64,000 bases of DNA, from contig LT700188.1 of NCBI GenBank assembly GCA_900155405.1, positions 434,001 to 498,000 of the forward strand. Reading direction: 5' to 3'. The position numbers and the translations under genes were made by a program. This DNA comes from Negativicoccus massiliensis (lineage in GTDB: Bacteria; Bacillota; Negativicutes; Veillonellales; Negativicoccaceae). Of the stretch, positions 44,267-54,300 are shown one piece after another. How positions within the stretch are numbered: the first letter of the stretch is position 1; each line of letters begins with the position of its first letter. The notes beneath the pieces are model-generated. The model did no database searches. It had not been told where the DNA came from and saw only the letters and a program-made list of their open reading frames with translations.

Positions 44267-45278
44267 TCGTTGCGTCCACCGTTTCTAAAGCTGTTTTGAT
44301 ATGTTCTACCATTTCTGAATCCGCAATATGTGACGCAAGTCGTACGGCATTTTGAATCGCCCTTGCCTTGGATGCGCCATGACAAATCACCAAACCGCCT
44401 TCGACACCCAAAAGCGGTGCGCCTCCGTACTCCGCGTAATCCACTTTCTTCAACGCCTGTTTCAGCGCCGGCCGTAAAAGCCAACCGCCTAATTTGGCAC
44501 GCCAACCGTTTTTCATTACCGCATCTTTTAAAAGATGCATCATCATAGTGGCCATGCCTTCCGCAAATTTTAAAACGACATTGCCCGTAAAGCCGTCACA
44601 CACAACGACATCAGCCACACGCTTCGGAATATCTCGTCCTTCGACATTGCCGATAAATCGGTAAACCGATTGTTCTTGCATCTTGGGATATACTTCCGTA
44701 ACGACATTGCTGCCTTTGATTTCTTCGGTACCGATGTTCAGCAAACCGACGCGCGGCTCCACAACACCATATACGCGTTGCATAAACACGTGCCCCAGCA
44801 AAGCGTTTTGTAACAAATTTTCGGCTCCGGGATTGGCGCTGGCCCCCGAATCAATCAAAAGCGTGGTGCCTCCATCCTGTGTCGGCAAAGGAGTTGCAAT
44901 CGCCGGCCGACGAATTCCTTTAATACGTCCCAAGCCGAACAGACCTGCCGTTACAGCGGCCCCCGTCGAACCGGGCGCAACCAACGCACCACAATGACCT
45001 TCTTTAACCAGCTTCGCCGCCACTACGATCGAAGCATCTTTCTTCTTGCGGTACGCCATCCCCGGATGTTCGTCCATACCGATGACCTGACTTGCATGCT
45101 GAACTTTTACCAACGGGTCATTGGTCATTCCCGCCGCTTTGACGAGAGGCAAAATCTGCGCCTCATCCCCGACGAGAACCACCGGAATCCGCCAAGATCG
45201 AACGGCATCCAATGCTCCGCGAACTATTTCCACGGGCGCGTAATCGCCGCCCATTGCATCTACTGCTATTACTTTCAT
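44256..45278 (-). CDS. plsX: Phosphate acyltransferase PlsX
   Basis: Converts acyl-ACP to acyl-phosphate for phospholipid synthesis. 340 residues: VIAVDAMGGDYAPVEIV at the N-terminus, GALVAPGSTGAAV, LNIGTEEIKGS and the C-terminal GVEGGLVICHGAS. It overlaps fapR by 4 bp. Confidence 0.97.
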   Translation of the reverse strand: MKVIAVDAMGGDYAPVEIVRGALDAVRSWRIPVVLVGDEAQILPLVKAAGMTNDPLVKVQHASQVIGMDEHPGMAYRKKKDASIVVAAKLVKEGHCGALVAPGSTGAAVTAGLFGLGRIKGIRRPAIATPLPTQDGGTTLLIDSGASANPGAENLLQNALLGHVFMQRVYGVVEPRVGLLNIGTEEIKGSNVVTEVYPKMQEQSVYRFIGNVEGRDIPKRVADVVVCDGFTGNVVLKFAEGMATMMMHLLKDAVMKNGWRAKLGGWLLRPALKQALKKVDYAEYGGAPLLGVEGGLVICHGASKARAIQNAVRLASHIADSEMVEHIKTALETVDATNEE

Positions 45279-45826
45279 AGTCGCACCTCAGAATATGATT
45301 TCAAAATAAATTTAGCTCGAAACACTTCGGCGCAATCACGTAAACATTTGGCCCAAACGTAATGTTCCGAACCTCGCTGACGCACGACCGTAAGTTTCCA
45401 AACAAGCGTGTCACCAACGCGCACCGGCGCTTTATATTTAATGTTCCCGACGCCGCATACCGCACTAGGTAAAGCCAGCACTTTGTCCCCCAACGCCGTT
45501 GCCATCCCGTAAAGCGTCTGGGCCGGTACAAATCCGGTGGCATCGACCAGATGAGGCGTCACCGTCAACATAGATAACGCGGAACGTTTGGAATTATATT
45601 CCAATAATTGACCGTATACCGCTTTTTGTTCCGTCGGAGGTCCGTTTTTAGCGGCGGCTTTGCGTAGCCGCACGCGTACTTCCGGTATATCCAACGCGGT
45701 TCGGTCCAAACGAATCGTCGCCACCGAAACGCCCAAGTCGTCAGCTAAGTCTTCATCCGTCAAAAACGGTTGCTCGCGCAGCATGGTGACGATCTTCTCT
45801 CGTCGCTGGTCTCTGACTAATTTCAT
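45275..45826 (-). CDS. fapR: Fatty-acid biosynthesis repressor FapR
   Basis: Malonyl-CoA-responsive repressor of lipid genes. 183 residues: DeoR-like HTH (DEDLADDLGVSVATIRLDRTAL, about 24-45) then a hotdog effector domain (about 85-180, YGMATALGDKVLALPSAVCGVGNIKYKAPVRVGDTL). It heads the fab operon, so it probably represses itself and everything downstream. Confidence 0.96.
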   Translation of the reverse strand: MKLVRDQRREKIVTMLREQPFLTDEDLADDLGVSVATIRLDRTALDIPEVRVRLRKAAAKNGPPTEQKAVYGQLLEYNSKRSALSMLTVTPHLVDATGFVPAQTLYGMATALGDKVLALPSAVCGVGNIKYKAPVRVGDTLVWKLTVVRQRGSEHYVWAKCLRDCAEVFRAKFILKSYSEVRL

Positions 45827-45844
45827 GGCGACTCCTTTCGTTAA

Positions 45845-45876
45845 ATTATCACTACATACTAATACCTAATGATAAT
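45845..45876. promoter_or_regulatory. Candidate FapR operator upstream of fapR
   Basis: 32-bp imperfect palindrome, outer arms ATTATCA / TGATAAT, 12 of 16 positions symmetric, with TTAG half-site-like repeats in the middle. It begins at the -10 and covers the likely start point, a repressor position. FapR identity is inferred from context. Confidence 0.5.
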
Positions 45877-45904
45877 TTTAACAAAAATCATGTATCTCGC
45901 GCAA
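45875..45904 (-). promoter_or_regulatory. Candidate fapR-fab operon promoter
   Basis: Minus strand TTGCGC (45899-45904), 18 bp, TAAAAT (45875-45880), overlapping the palindrome. Confidence 0.5.
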
Positions 45905-45969
45905 CCAGTCTGTGTAAATATCATAAAATTTAAATTTTTCTACAAAAAATTGTCTTGCTTTTATAAAAC

Positions 45970-46001
45970 AAAAAAGAAGCGGCATAACCGCTCCTTTTTT
46001 G
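45970..46001 (-). terminator. rpsO terminator
   Basis: Stem AAGGAGCGG / CCGCTTCTT with A- and T-runs, directly after rpsO on the minus strand. Confidence 0.85.
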
Positions 46002-46004
46002 TTT

Positions 46005-46271
46005 TTATTTGCGCAAATTCAATTTGTCCAAGAGATTACGATAGCGTTCGATATCTTTACGACGCAGGTAATCCAACAAACCGCGACGCTGACCAACCAA
46101 TTTCAGCAGGCCGCGACGGGAATGATGATCGTTCTTGTGCTCTTTCAAATGATCGGTCAGGTAGTTAATACGGGCCGTCAAAATCGCGATTTGCACTTCC
46201 GGAGAACCGGTGTCCGTGTCGTGAACACGGTTTTCCTCAATAAGTTTCTGTTTCTGTTCCAAAGTCAACAT
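46005..46271 (-). CDS. rpsO: 30S ribosomal protein S15
   Basis: 88 residues, normal length. Conserved [38 protein letters not shown] and [10 protein letters not shown], the 16S rRNA contacts. Monocistronic, not beside pnp as in many bacteria. Its leader of about 80 nt can form pairings such as CTTTGC...GCAAAG (about 46300-46340), consistent with S15 autoregulation, though not proven. Confidence 0.98.
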   Translation of the reverse strand: MLTLEQKQKLIEENRVHDTDTGSPEVQIAILTARINYLTDHLKEHKNDHHSRRGLLKLVGQRRGLLDYLRRKDIERYRNLLDKLNLRK

Positions 46272-46358
46272 AGCAATTCCTCCTTGATTTCATCTGCGCT
46301 TTGCCAAGTATACCGTCGGAGATTCGGCCAACCGAGCAAAGTCGAAATCCACTTGTTA

Positions 46359-46387
46359 AGTTTACCTGAATTCAAGTGAAAAGTAAA
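46359..46387 (-). promoter_or_regulatory. Candidate rpsO promoter
   Basis: Minus strand TTTACT (46382-46387), 17 bp, TAAACT (46359-46364). Confidence 0.4.
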
Positions 46388-46409
46388 GCTTTTTATTTTC
46401 GTTCAAAAA

Positions 46410-47306
46410 TCACGGCAAACCTTCCGCCATCAGACCTGCATACCGTTCCTGCAACGCTTTCGTTACCGGTCCGATTGTGCCATCGCCCACCGTTTCTTTA
46501 TCAATCTTCAGAACCGGAATAATGCCAGCGGTCGTACTCGTGTAGAATACTTCTTCCGCTTTCGCCAAATATTCCCGATCAATTTTACGCTCAATTACGG
46601 TGACGCCACAACTCGGTGCTACTTTTGTAATGACCAGCTGGCGGGTGATACCTTTTAAAATCAACTCATCCGCGGGGCGTGTCCACAAAATACCGTCACG
46701 TACCATGAAAACGTTCGAGCTGGTACCTTCCATTAATTCATCGCCACGGAACTGGAAGGCTTCCGCGCATTTTTTATGACGCGCTTTTTCCGCTCCCAGT
46801 ACGTTGGGAATCAAATTCAAGCTTTTGATGTCACAATGCTGCCAGCGAATATCATCAATGGTAATGACTTTCGCGCCGTTTTTCGCCAATTCTGCTTTGT
46901 GGGGATTATCCTCGTTGACGTACATCAAAATATTGGGGGTAATACCTTCCGGGAAAGCATGCACGCGCGGTGCGGTGCCGCGGGTAACCTGCAGGTAAAC
47001 GGAACCGTTTTGGATGCCGCTTTCTTCGACCAGAACATCGTGCAGCTCCGTTAGTTCATCCGGCGCGATCGTCGCCGGAATTTTCATGAGCCGCAGCGAT
47101 CGGTAAAGACGATCGAGGTGGTACGAAAGAGCAAAGCATTTACCATTGTGCACTTTCGTCACTTCATAAACACCGTCACCGAAGTAATAGCCGCGATCAA
47201 GCGGACTGATTTTAACTTGGTCCAGTGTCGTATATTCATAGTTATAAAAAGCAATATCTTTTCTTTTTTTCATTTCAACAGGTGCGACTGTCTGTTCCAC
47301 TTTCAT
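46410..47306 (-). CDS. dat: D-amino-acid aminotransferase (class IV PLP)
   Basis: Fold-type IV transaminase interconverting D-alanine and D-glutamate, supplying D-amino acids for peptidoglycan. 298 residues with the catalytic PLP lysine in CDIKSLNL (same context as Bacillus D-AAT), SPLDRGYYFGDGVYE, and GDELMEGTSSNVFMV. A branched-chain aminotransferase is the main alternative, but the DIKSLNL context favours Dat. It lies 4 bp after bcp and is probably co-transcribed. Confidence 0.85.
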   Translation of the reverse strand: MKVEQTVAPVEMKKRKDIAFYNYEYTTLDQVKISPLDRGYYFGDGVYEVTKVHNGKCFALSYHLDRLYRSLRLMKIPATIAPDELTELHDVLVEESGIQNGSVYLQVTRGTAPRVHAFPEGITPNILMYVNEDNPHKAELAKNGAKVITIDDIRWQHCDIKSLNLIPNVLGAEKARHKKCAEAFQFRGDELMEGTSSNVFMVRDGILWTRPADELILKGITRQLVITKVAPSCGVTVIERKIDREYLAKAEEVFYTSTTAGIIPVLKIDKETVGDGTIGPVTKALQERYAGLMAEGLP

Positions 47307-47310
47307 CCTC

Positions 47311-47763
47311 CTACGCTTGCAAATCCTTAAGTATTTCCTGAATGTGAGTCGCGGGCTTTACGCCATGATAAATATGCGTAAGTACCCCTTGCTGATCCAT
47401 AACAAAGGTCGAGCGGGCAATTTTTTCACCCGGGTCTTCCGTTTTCAGCACGCCGAAATCACGACACATCTGTCCCTGAGGATCACTCAAAAGAGCAAAT
47501 TCCAACTGTTCTTTCGCTTTAAAATCCTGATGCGAATTCGCATCATCTCGACTGATACCGTACACGGCATAACCGAGCTTTTGGAAATCTCCGATATGGC
47601 GCTGAAAATTTTGCGCTTCAAGAGTACAACCGGGTGTTTTGTCTTTGGGATAAAAATACAAAATCACTTTTTGTCCTTTGAGGCTGTCTTTTGTTACCGT
47701 TTGCCCATTATCGGCAAAGGCCGTAAATGCAGGTGCCGGTGCACCGACTTCTAAATTCGCCAT
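47311..47763 (-). CDS. bcp: Thioredoxin-dependent peroxiredoxin (BCP/PrxQ family)
   Basis: Reduces hydroperoxides. 150 residues with the peroxidatic Cys in YFYPKDKTPGCTLEAQNF. The residue five positions later, a resolving Cys in many BCPs, is Gln here. The only other Cys lies in DPQGQMCRDFG, so the enzyme may be 1-Cys or use that more distant residue. A perfect consensus promoter precedes it. Confidence 0.93.
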   Translation of the reverse strand: MANLEVGAPAPAFTAFADNGQTVTKDSLKGQKVILYFYPKDKTPGCTLEAQNFQRHIGDFQKLGYAVYGISRDDANSHQDFKAKEQLEFALLSDPQGQMCRDFGVLKTEDPGEKIARSTFVMDQQGVLTHIYHGVKPATHIQEILKDLQA

Positions 47764-47802
47764 GATTTCACCCCAATTAATGTATAGTTACGGAACAAGT
47801 TT

Positions 47803-47831
47803 ATTATAAACAAGTGATATAAGCGTGTCAA
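47803..47831 (-). promoter_or_regulatory. Consensus promoter of bcp-dat
   Basis: Minus strand TTGACA (47826-47831), 17 bp, TATAAT (47803-47808), right after the pyk stop codon. Confidence 0.85.
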
Positions 47832-47839
47832 AGTTTCAT

Positions 47840-49600
47840 TTATCTGGCATTGACACGACCACGGTAAATAAAACCGCGCGCCGCATCCACCGTTACCCGT
47901 TCCCCGGTCAGTAAGCGTGTCAACGCCTGTTTTACGCCCACTACCGTCGGCTTTTTCCATTCCAGTCCGACCACGGCGGCGGGACTGGTCAAGCCTTCTT
48001 CTACCGCGATAATAGCGCCGGCTTGCTGCACATAAGGCACAATATTTTCATCCATTGTGTCAACAACTAAAATATCACCCGGCTGAAATACGGGAATATT
48101 TTGTGGCTTCGCCAAAACTATTTTTCCGGTAGCGGATCCGTTACCGACGCCCATTCCTTTCAAAAGGACCTGTCCTGCCACATGAACGCGAATCATATTA
48201 GTGGTGCCCTCTTTACCGGACGGAACACCGGCAGTGATAACAACCAGGTCACCATCATCAATGACACCGGCGCGCATGGCGGCAGCAACCGTCATATTGA
48301 CCATCCTATCAGTGTTTTCTGTGGATTCACCAATAATCGGTGTAACGCCCCAATAAAGAGCTGCACGACGTAATGAACGCAAATGCGGGGATACCATAAC
48401 AAGCGGACAGTCCGGGCGATATTTGGAAACCATGAGCGCTGTACGACCCGATTCACTGGCCGTTAAAATGGCTTTGGCATGTAAATTTTGCGCAATCGTT
48501 ACCGTAGACTGACTGATGGCTTCCGTAGTCACCGCCGCTTCGCCCGGCAACGGTCGCGGACGTTGTTGGTACAGCGGACTGCGTTCTGTATATTGTGCCA
48601 CTTTGAACATGGTCTCCACGGCCGTTACCGGATACTTACCGTTTGCCGTTTCACCGCTGAGCATAATCGCATCGGTACCATCCAAAATCGCATTTGCAAT
48701 ATCGCTTGTCTCCGCACGAGTCGGCCGCGGATTGACAATCATCGATTCCAGCATTTGTGTGGCCGTAATAACCGGTTTACCCAGTCGATTACAAAGAGAA
48801 ATCATTTCTTTTTGCAGCAATGGTACACGTTCCGGCGGAATCTCCACGCCCAAGTCGCCTCGGGCCACCATCATGCCATCCGCCTGCTGCATAATCGACT
48901 CCACATTTCGTAAGCCTTCTTCATTTTCAATTTTAGCAATAACGCGAATATGGCTGCCCCCAGCTTTTTCGAGAAAGCGTTTAATCTCAACAATGTCGTC
49001 CGCGCGTTGGATGAATGATGCCGCCACATAATCAACGTCTTTTGCGACGCCAAACAGCAGATCCTCTTTGTCGGCCTCGGAAAGTGCCGGCAACAGCAGG
49101 GGCAATGAAGGACACGCTACTCGTTTCCGATCGCTGATAACTCCGGTGTTTTCCACCACCGTCGTTATTTTGCCGGATTCAACGTTGGTTACCAACAAAC
49201 GAACCAGTCCGTCCGCCAGCAGGATCGACTGCCCCGGGCGTGTTTGCCTCCATAATTCCGGATAGGAAACAGTCGCTTGATGTTCATCGCCGAGAACCAT
49301 TTCACTTAGCAAGCTAAATGACGTTCCTTGTACGAGTTCGGTCGAACCTCTGGCAAAAAAACCAAGCCGCATTTCCGGTCCTTTGGTGTCCAACATCAAA
49401 GCGACCGGTGTTTTTAATTTCTCCGCCGCCGCTTTAACGGCCTCCATACGCCGCCCCTGTTCTTCATTCGTACCGTGCGAAAAGTTGAACCTCGCCACAT
49501 TCATACCGGCCGCAATCATGCGTTCCAATACTCCCGGTGCATCGGTACCCGGACCTACGGTACAAACGATCTTAGTACGTTTGGACATGACCGAATCCAT
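47840..49600 (-). CDS. pyk: Pyruvate kinase with C-terminal PEP-utiliser-like domain
   Basis: Final glycolytic ATP-forming step. 586 residues: TIM barrel with MLDTKGPEMR, MVARGDLGVEIP and ITATQMLESMI, then the alpha/beta C-domain, then an extra domain (about 485-586) related to the PEP-synthase swivelling domain, as in Bacillus-type kinases. In that domain the usual Ser-His-Ala-Ala reads SPAA, so the phosphohistidine position is lost and the domain is structural at best. The start at 49600 has GAGGAGG upstream and abuts the etfA stop. Confidence 0.97.
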   Translation of the reverse strand: MDSVMSKRTKIVCTVGPGTDAPGVLERMIAAGMNVARFNFSHGTNEEQGRRMEAVKAAAEKLKTPVALMLDTKGPEMRLGFFARGSTELVQGTSFSLLSEMVLGDEHQATVSYPELWRQTRPGQSILLADGLVRLLVTNVESGKITTVVENTGVISDRKRVACPSLPLLLPALSEADKEDLLFGVAKDVDYVAASFIQRADDIVEIKRFLEKAGGSHIRVIAKIENEEGLRNVESIMQQADGMMVARGDLGVEIPPERVPLLQKEMISLCNRLGKPVITATQMLESMIVNPRPTRAETSDIANAILDGTDAIMLSGETANGKYPVTAVETMFKVAQYTERSPLYQQRPRPLPGEAAVTTEAISQSTVTIAQNLHAKAILTASESGRTALMVSKYRPDCPLVMVSPHLRSLRRAALYWGVTPIIGESTENTDRMVNMTVAAAMRAGVIDDGDLVVITAGVPSGKEGTTNMIRVHVAGQVLLKGMGVGNGSATGKIVLAKPQNIPVFQPGDILVVDTMDENIVPYVQQAGAIIAVEEGLTSPAAVVGLEWKKPTVVGVKQALTRLLTGERVTVDAARGFIYRGRVNAR

Positions 49601-49601
49601 A

Positions 49602-50597
49602 TTAGTCCTCCTCGAGTTGCGCCAACATTTCTTTTAAAACAATATGAACATCACCGACAATACCATAATCGGCGCGTTGAAAAATCGGGGCCTGCGGGTC
49701 TTTATTGATTGCGATCACTGTATCCGCGCCACTGATTCCGGCAAGATGCTGAATCGCGCCGGAAATACCGAAAGCAAAATAAATTTTCGGGCCGACATTT
49801 TTACCGGTTTGACCGACTTGATGAATAGACGGTTCCCAACCGGCATCAACGGCCGCACGTGAAGCCGCGACAGTGCCACCCAACTTCCGAGCCAACGTGT
49901 GCAGTTTTTGAAATGCTTCTGCCGAGCCCATACCGCGCCCGCCGCTGATAATAATCTCCGCATCTTCGAGATTGACCTCTTCCTGCGGTACATGTTCATA
50001 ATCCGTACGAAGTGTACGAATGGTCCCTGCGGGGATTTCTACTGCCAATGTCTCAACACGCCCTTTACGAGACGAATCCGGCGCCGGTTTTGAAAATACG
50101 TTCGGCCGTACCGTACCCATTTGCGGCCGATGTTTCGGACAAATGATATCCGCTAAAATATTGCCTCCCAACGCAGGACGAGTCCATGTCAATGATCGTG
50201 TTTCGGCGTCCATCTTAATATCGGTGCAGTCGGCCACTACACCGCATTGCAGTCGCGCCGAAAGGCGCGGCGCCAGATCGCGTCCATTGTGGGTGGCTCC
50301 GATTAAAATCGCAGCAGGTTGAACTTCACGGCACAGCTGCTCGAGTGCATAGGTGTATCCTTCCGTCGAATACTCTTTTAATTCGCTCGCCGTCAAATAA
50401 TGCACCACGTCTGCACCGGCTGCGATGAGATCTTGCGCCAAGCCTTCTACATTTTCTCCGATGAGCACGGCATGAACTTCTTCCCCGCTCGCTTCCGCCA
50501 ATTCGTGTGCTTTACCGATCAGCTCCATGGTGACCGGTCGTAACTTCCCTTCAAAATGTTCCGCGACAACATAAAGGTGACGTGCTTGTTCGTTCAT
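49602..50597 (-). CDS. etfA: Electron transfer flavoprotein subunit alpha
   Basis: FAD-binding ETF subunit, 331 residues. N-terminal ETF fold, C-terminal FAD domain with GRGMGSAEAFQKLHTLARKLGG, SRAAVDAGW, QVGQTGKNVGPKIYFAFGISGAIQHLAG and INKDPQAPIFQRADYGIVGD. It overlaps etfB by 4 bp. The partner dehydrogenase is not in the window, so the pathway is unknown. Confidence 0.96.
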   Translation of the reverse strand: MNEQARHLYVVAEHFEGKLRPVTMELIGKAHELAEASGEEVHAVLIGENVEGLAQDLIAAGADVVHYLTASELKEYSTEGYTYALEQLCREVQPAAILIGATHNGRDLAPRLSARLQCGVVADCTDIKMDAETRSLTWTRPALGGNILADIICPKHRPQMGTVRPNVFSKPAPDSSRKGRVETLAVEIPAGTIRTLRTDYEHVPQEEVNLEDAEIIISGGRGMGSAEAFQKLHTLARKLGGTVAASRAAVDAGWEPSIHQVGQTGKNVGPKIYFAFGISGAIQHLAGISGADTVIAINKDPQAPIFQRADYGIVGDVHIVLKEMLAQLEED

Positions 50598-51397
50598 TGG
50601 GCACCTCCTTGGCGTTGGAAACCGCGCTCTTTGAGTTTTGCGAGCAAAGCCTGCACCGCTTGTGGCTCGGACAAATCAGTAAAAATCTCGCCGCGGCTGT
50701 GCCCTTCCGGCGTATACACACGACGCACCTGCGTCGGCGAACCGGCCATACCGATTCGTTCCGGTTCAACAGGAAGATCCTCCGCCGTGAGCGTTTTTAT
50801 TTCCGCCGTGCGTGCTGCAATCAGCCCACGAAGCGACGGATAGCGCGGCGTATTCAGATGTTTAGTGGTCGTCACCAATACCGGCAATTCTACTTTTATC
50901 GTCTCGTAGCCGTCCTCATGCTCGCGTACGACTTGTGCCGTAGTTCCTTTCAGTGTAAAAGCTACGGCTCCGCTGACTTGCGGCCAGTCGAGCATTTCCG
51001 CAATTTGCGCTCCCACTTGCGCCGTATCTCCGTCAATGGCCTGTTTGCCGCAGAAAATCAAATCGAAAACACCGAGCGTACGAATCGCCGTTGCCAGCGT
51101 ATACGCCGTCGCCAACGTATCGGCTCCGCCGAATGCGCGATCACTGATTAAATACGCATGATCGCACCCTTTGGCTAAACACTCTTTGAGCACTTCCTTC
51201 GCTTGCGTCGGCCCCATTGTAATAACCGTGACCGTCGCGCCGTAACTGTCTTTTAATGCGAGCGCTTCTTCCACCGCGTGTTCATCAAAAGGGTTCAAAA
51301 TATTCGGCACACCGGCTCGTTGCAGGCGATTTGTTTTCGGATCCAGCTTGACCTGCGATGTATCCGGCACCTGTTTTACACACACTAAAATCTGCAT
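50594..51397 (-). CDS. etfB: Electron transfer flavoprotein subunit beta
   Basis: 267 residues forming a heterodimer with EtfA. N-terminal ILVCVKQVPDTSQVKLD, NPFDEHAVEEALALK, the nucleotide-binding GKQAIDGDTAQVGAQIAE and PVLVTTTKHLNTPRYPSLRG. Its start codon abuts the dnaE stop with no gap, so dnaE-etfB-etfA-pyk is one transcript. Confidence 0.96.
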   Translation of the reverse strand: MQILVCVKQVPDTSQVKLDPKTNRLQRAGVPNILNPFDEHAVEEALALKDSYGATVTVITMGPTQAKEVLKECLAKGCDHAYLISDRAFGGADTLATAYTLATAIRTLGVFDLIFCGKQAIDGDTAQVGAQIAEMLDWPQVSGAVAFTLKGTTAQVVREHEDGYETIKVELPVLVTTTKHLNTPRYPSLRGLIAARTAEIKTLTAEDLPVEPERIGMAGSPTQVRRVYTPEGHSRGEIFTDLSEPQAVQALLAKLKERGFQRQGGAQ

Positions 51398-54300
51398 TTA
51401 AGCCTCCTTCATTCCGACCTTGTCATTACCCAAAAGGGCCTGTAGCTGCGTAATCACTTCACGGCTGCCATCAATATAGTACGCTTCATTCATGGGAACT
51501 GTCAGACCGGTTCGTTCCACAATTAGCGTGACCGGTATTGTTCCGTGATGCGTCGTTAAAATAGTTGCCAACGCTTGGCTCACGGAAACGCCTTCATGCG
51601 CGGCGTCAATGCGCAAATTTATTTCCTTCGGCATCGTTCCCGGCGCAAGTGACACTCCCGCCTCCGACACATGCGGAGTGGTACTCGTTGACTGCGCTTC
51701 ACCAGGTAGAGCGGCGATTTTCATAGCGTCCCACTCCGGCACCACGACGGTTTGATTGGCAATCAGTTCCAACGGATACACCGCCTGCGCAATAATTTTC
51801 GTTTCACGCTCATTGGCTTGCGTTCGACCTTCGATCAAAACAGCGGCGTCCACCGCTAACAATGCCGCGACCTCTTCCCAAAGATTAGGGAAAACCACGA
51901 CTTCGATATTAGCGCCGAAGTCTTCCACCGTGGCAAAACCCATTTGCTCATTGCGTTTCGTCAAAAGTCGACGTAAAGCCGTTACTGTTCCGCCAATCCA
52001 TACTTTTCGCTGATCATATGTCTCACCGTTTTCGCGTAATTCATAAATAGGCGTTGCCTTGCGTAAAATTTCTTCATAAGGAGAAAGAGGATGGCCGCTC
52101 ACGTAAAAGCCTAGCGTTTCTTTTTCACCGGTTAAAAGCGTCGCAAGATCCCACGCAGGTACATTGGGATAGGTCAATGTCGGTACCGCTAACGGAATAT
52201 CATCAAACAAACCTGTTTGCAATGAATTGGCATTTTCCCGCTCTGTTGCACCGATCCGAATCGCATCCGGCACTGCTTCATAAATTTGAGCACGATGAAT
52301 TCCTTCCGCATCCGCTAAACGATCCATGGCACCGGCCCGGACCAGGGATTCGGCAGCGCGCTTGTTGACCGCTACATGCTCCGCCAACTCAATCAGTGAC
52401 CGAAAACCCGTCGGCGTATCGCCCTGTGCTTTTTCTTCTTGCAAAATAATTTCACGCGCTTTGACGATCGCTTCCGCCAGACCGTCGCCCACATTTTTGA
52501 CCGCGGAAAGGCCGAATCGAATCGCTTCTTTTTCCACCGTAAAATCGACCGCACTTTGATTAATGTCCGGTCCCAAAACACGAATACCGTGCAGACGGCA
52601 GTCGGCAATATAATGGCTTAATTTATCACTGTTTTCTTTATAACTCGACATCATCGCTGCCATAAATTCCGGCCGATAATGTGCTTTCAAATAAGCGGTT
52701 TGCCAGGCAATCAATCCATAGCAGGCGGAGTGTGATTTATTAAAACCGTAGCCGGCAAAATACACCATCTGATCGAAAACATGATTGGCGATCATGGTAG
52801 GGATGCCTTTTTGTTCCGCTCCCGCTAAAAACTTATCGCGCTGCGCAATTAGGACATCTTCTTTCTTTTTGCCCATCGCACGACGCAGTAAATCCGCCTC
52901 GCCGAGAGTAAAGCCGCCAAGAACAGACGAAATTTGCATTACTTGTTCTTGATATAAGATAACGCCGAATGTTTCTTTCAAAATCGGTTCCAATAACGGA
53001 TGCAGATATTCCACTTGCGCATCGCCGTGACGACGGCGAATAAAGTCTTCCGCCATCCCGCTGCCGAGCGGCCCTGGACGATACAGCGCCACCATCGGAA
53101 TCAAATCGGCAAACCCTTCCGGTCGTAATTGCTTTAAAAGCGCCGTAAACCCGGACGATTCAGATTGAAACACACCGACCGTATCGCCTTCGCAAAGCAT
53201 CGCGCAGGTTTCGGGATCGGTCTCGGGTAAATGATCCACATCCACGCTGATGCCTCGATTTTTTCGGATTAATTCAACCGTTTCCTGGATCACAGTCAAG
53301 TTACGTAAACCCAAAAGATCCATTTTCAACAACCCGAGCTCTTCTACGGTGTCTTTCTCATACTGCGTCTGCAAATAATCATCTGCAGACTTTTGCAACG
53401 GCACGTGTTCGGCGACTGGATCTTTACTGATCACAATGCCCGCCGCGTGTGTGCCAGCATGACGGCTCAATCCTTCCAATGCTAGCGCATAGTCGATAAG
53501 CTGATGAATTTGCGGCTCACTGTCATAAGCAGCCCGAAATTCCTTCACGCTTTCCAACGTATCTGCAAGCGTCACACCCGGTCCACCAGGTATCATTTTT
53601 GCAATGCGATCCACATCGGGGTAAGGTAAATTCATGACACGCCCGACATCACGTACAACCGCTTTAGCCGCCATCGTGCCGAACGTGATGATTTGTGCGA
53701 CATGTTCGGCGCCATATTTGCGCGCCAAGTAGTCGATAACATCCGCACGGCCTTTATATCCGATATCGGTATCAATATCCGGCATACTGATACGCTCCGG
53801 ATTCAAAAAGCGTTCAAACAGCAGTCCGTGCGCCAACGGATCCAGATTGGTAATCCCCAATAGATAAGCAACGATACTGCCCGCTGCCGAGCCGCGCCCC
53901 GGCCCTACCGCAATGTCCTGTGATCGCGCATACGCAATAAAGTCCATGACAATCAAAAAGTAGTCACTGAAACCCATGCTTTCAATGATTCCAAGTTCAT
54001 ATTCCAACCGTTCTCTGACTTCATTGCTGATGACGTCATACCGCTTTGGAAGTGCTTCTTCACATAATTTGCGCAAATAGGTTTGCGCGGTAAATCCTTC
54101 CGGCACCTGAAACGCGGGCAAGTGATGCTCACCGAATACAAAATCAACTTGGCAACGCTCCGCGATAGCCACCGTATTACTGAGAGCTTCGGGAACATCG
54201 GAAAAAAGCGCCGCCATCTCATCGCCGGACTTACAATAGTACTCGTCATTGGCAAACTTAAATGTCTGATTATCTAATGTTTGTCCGGTAGAAATACACA

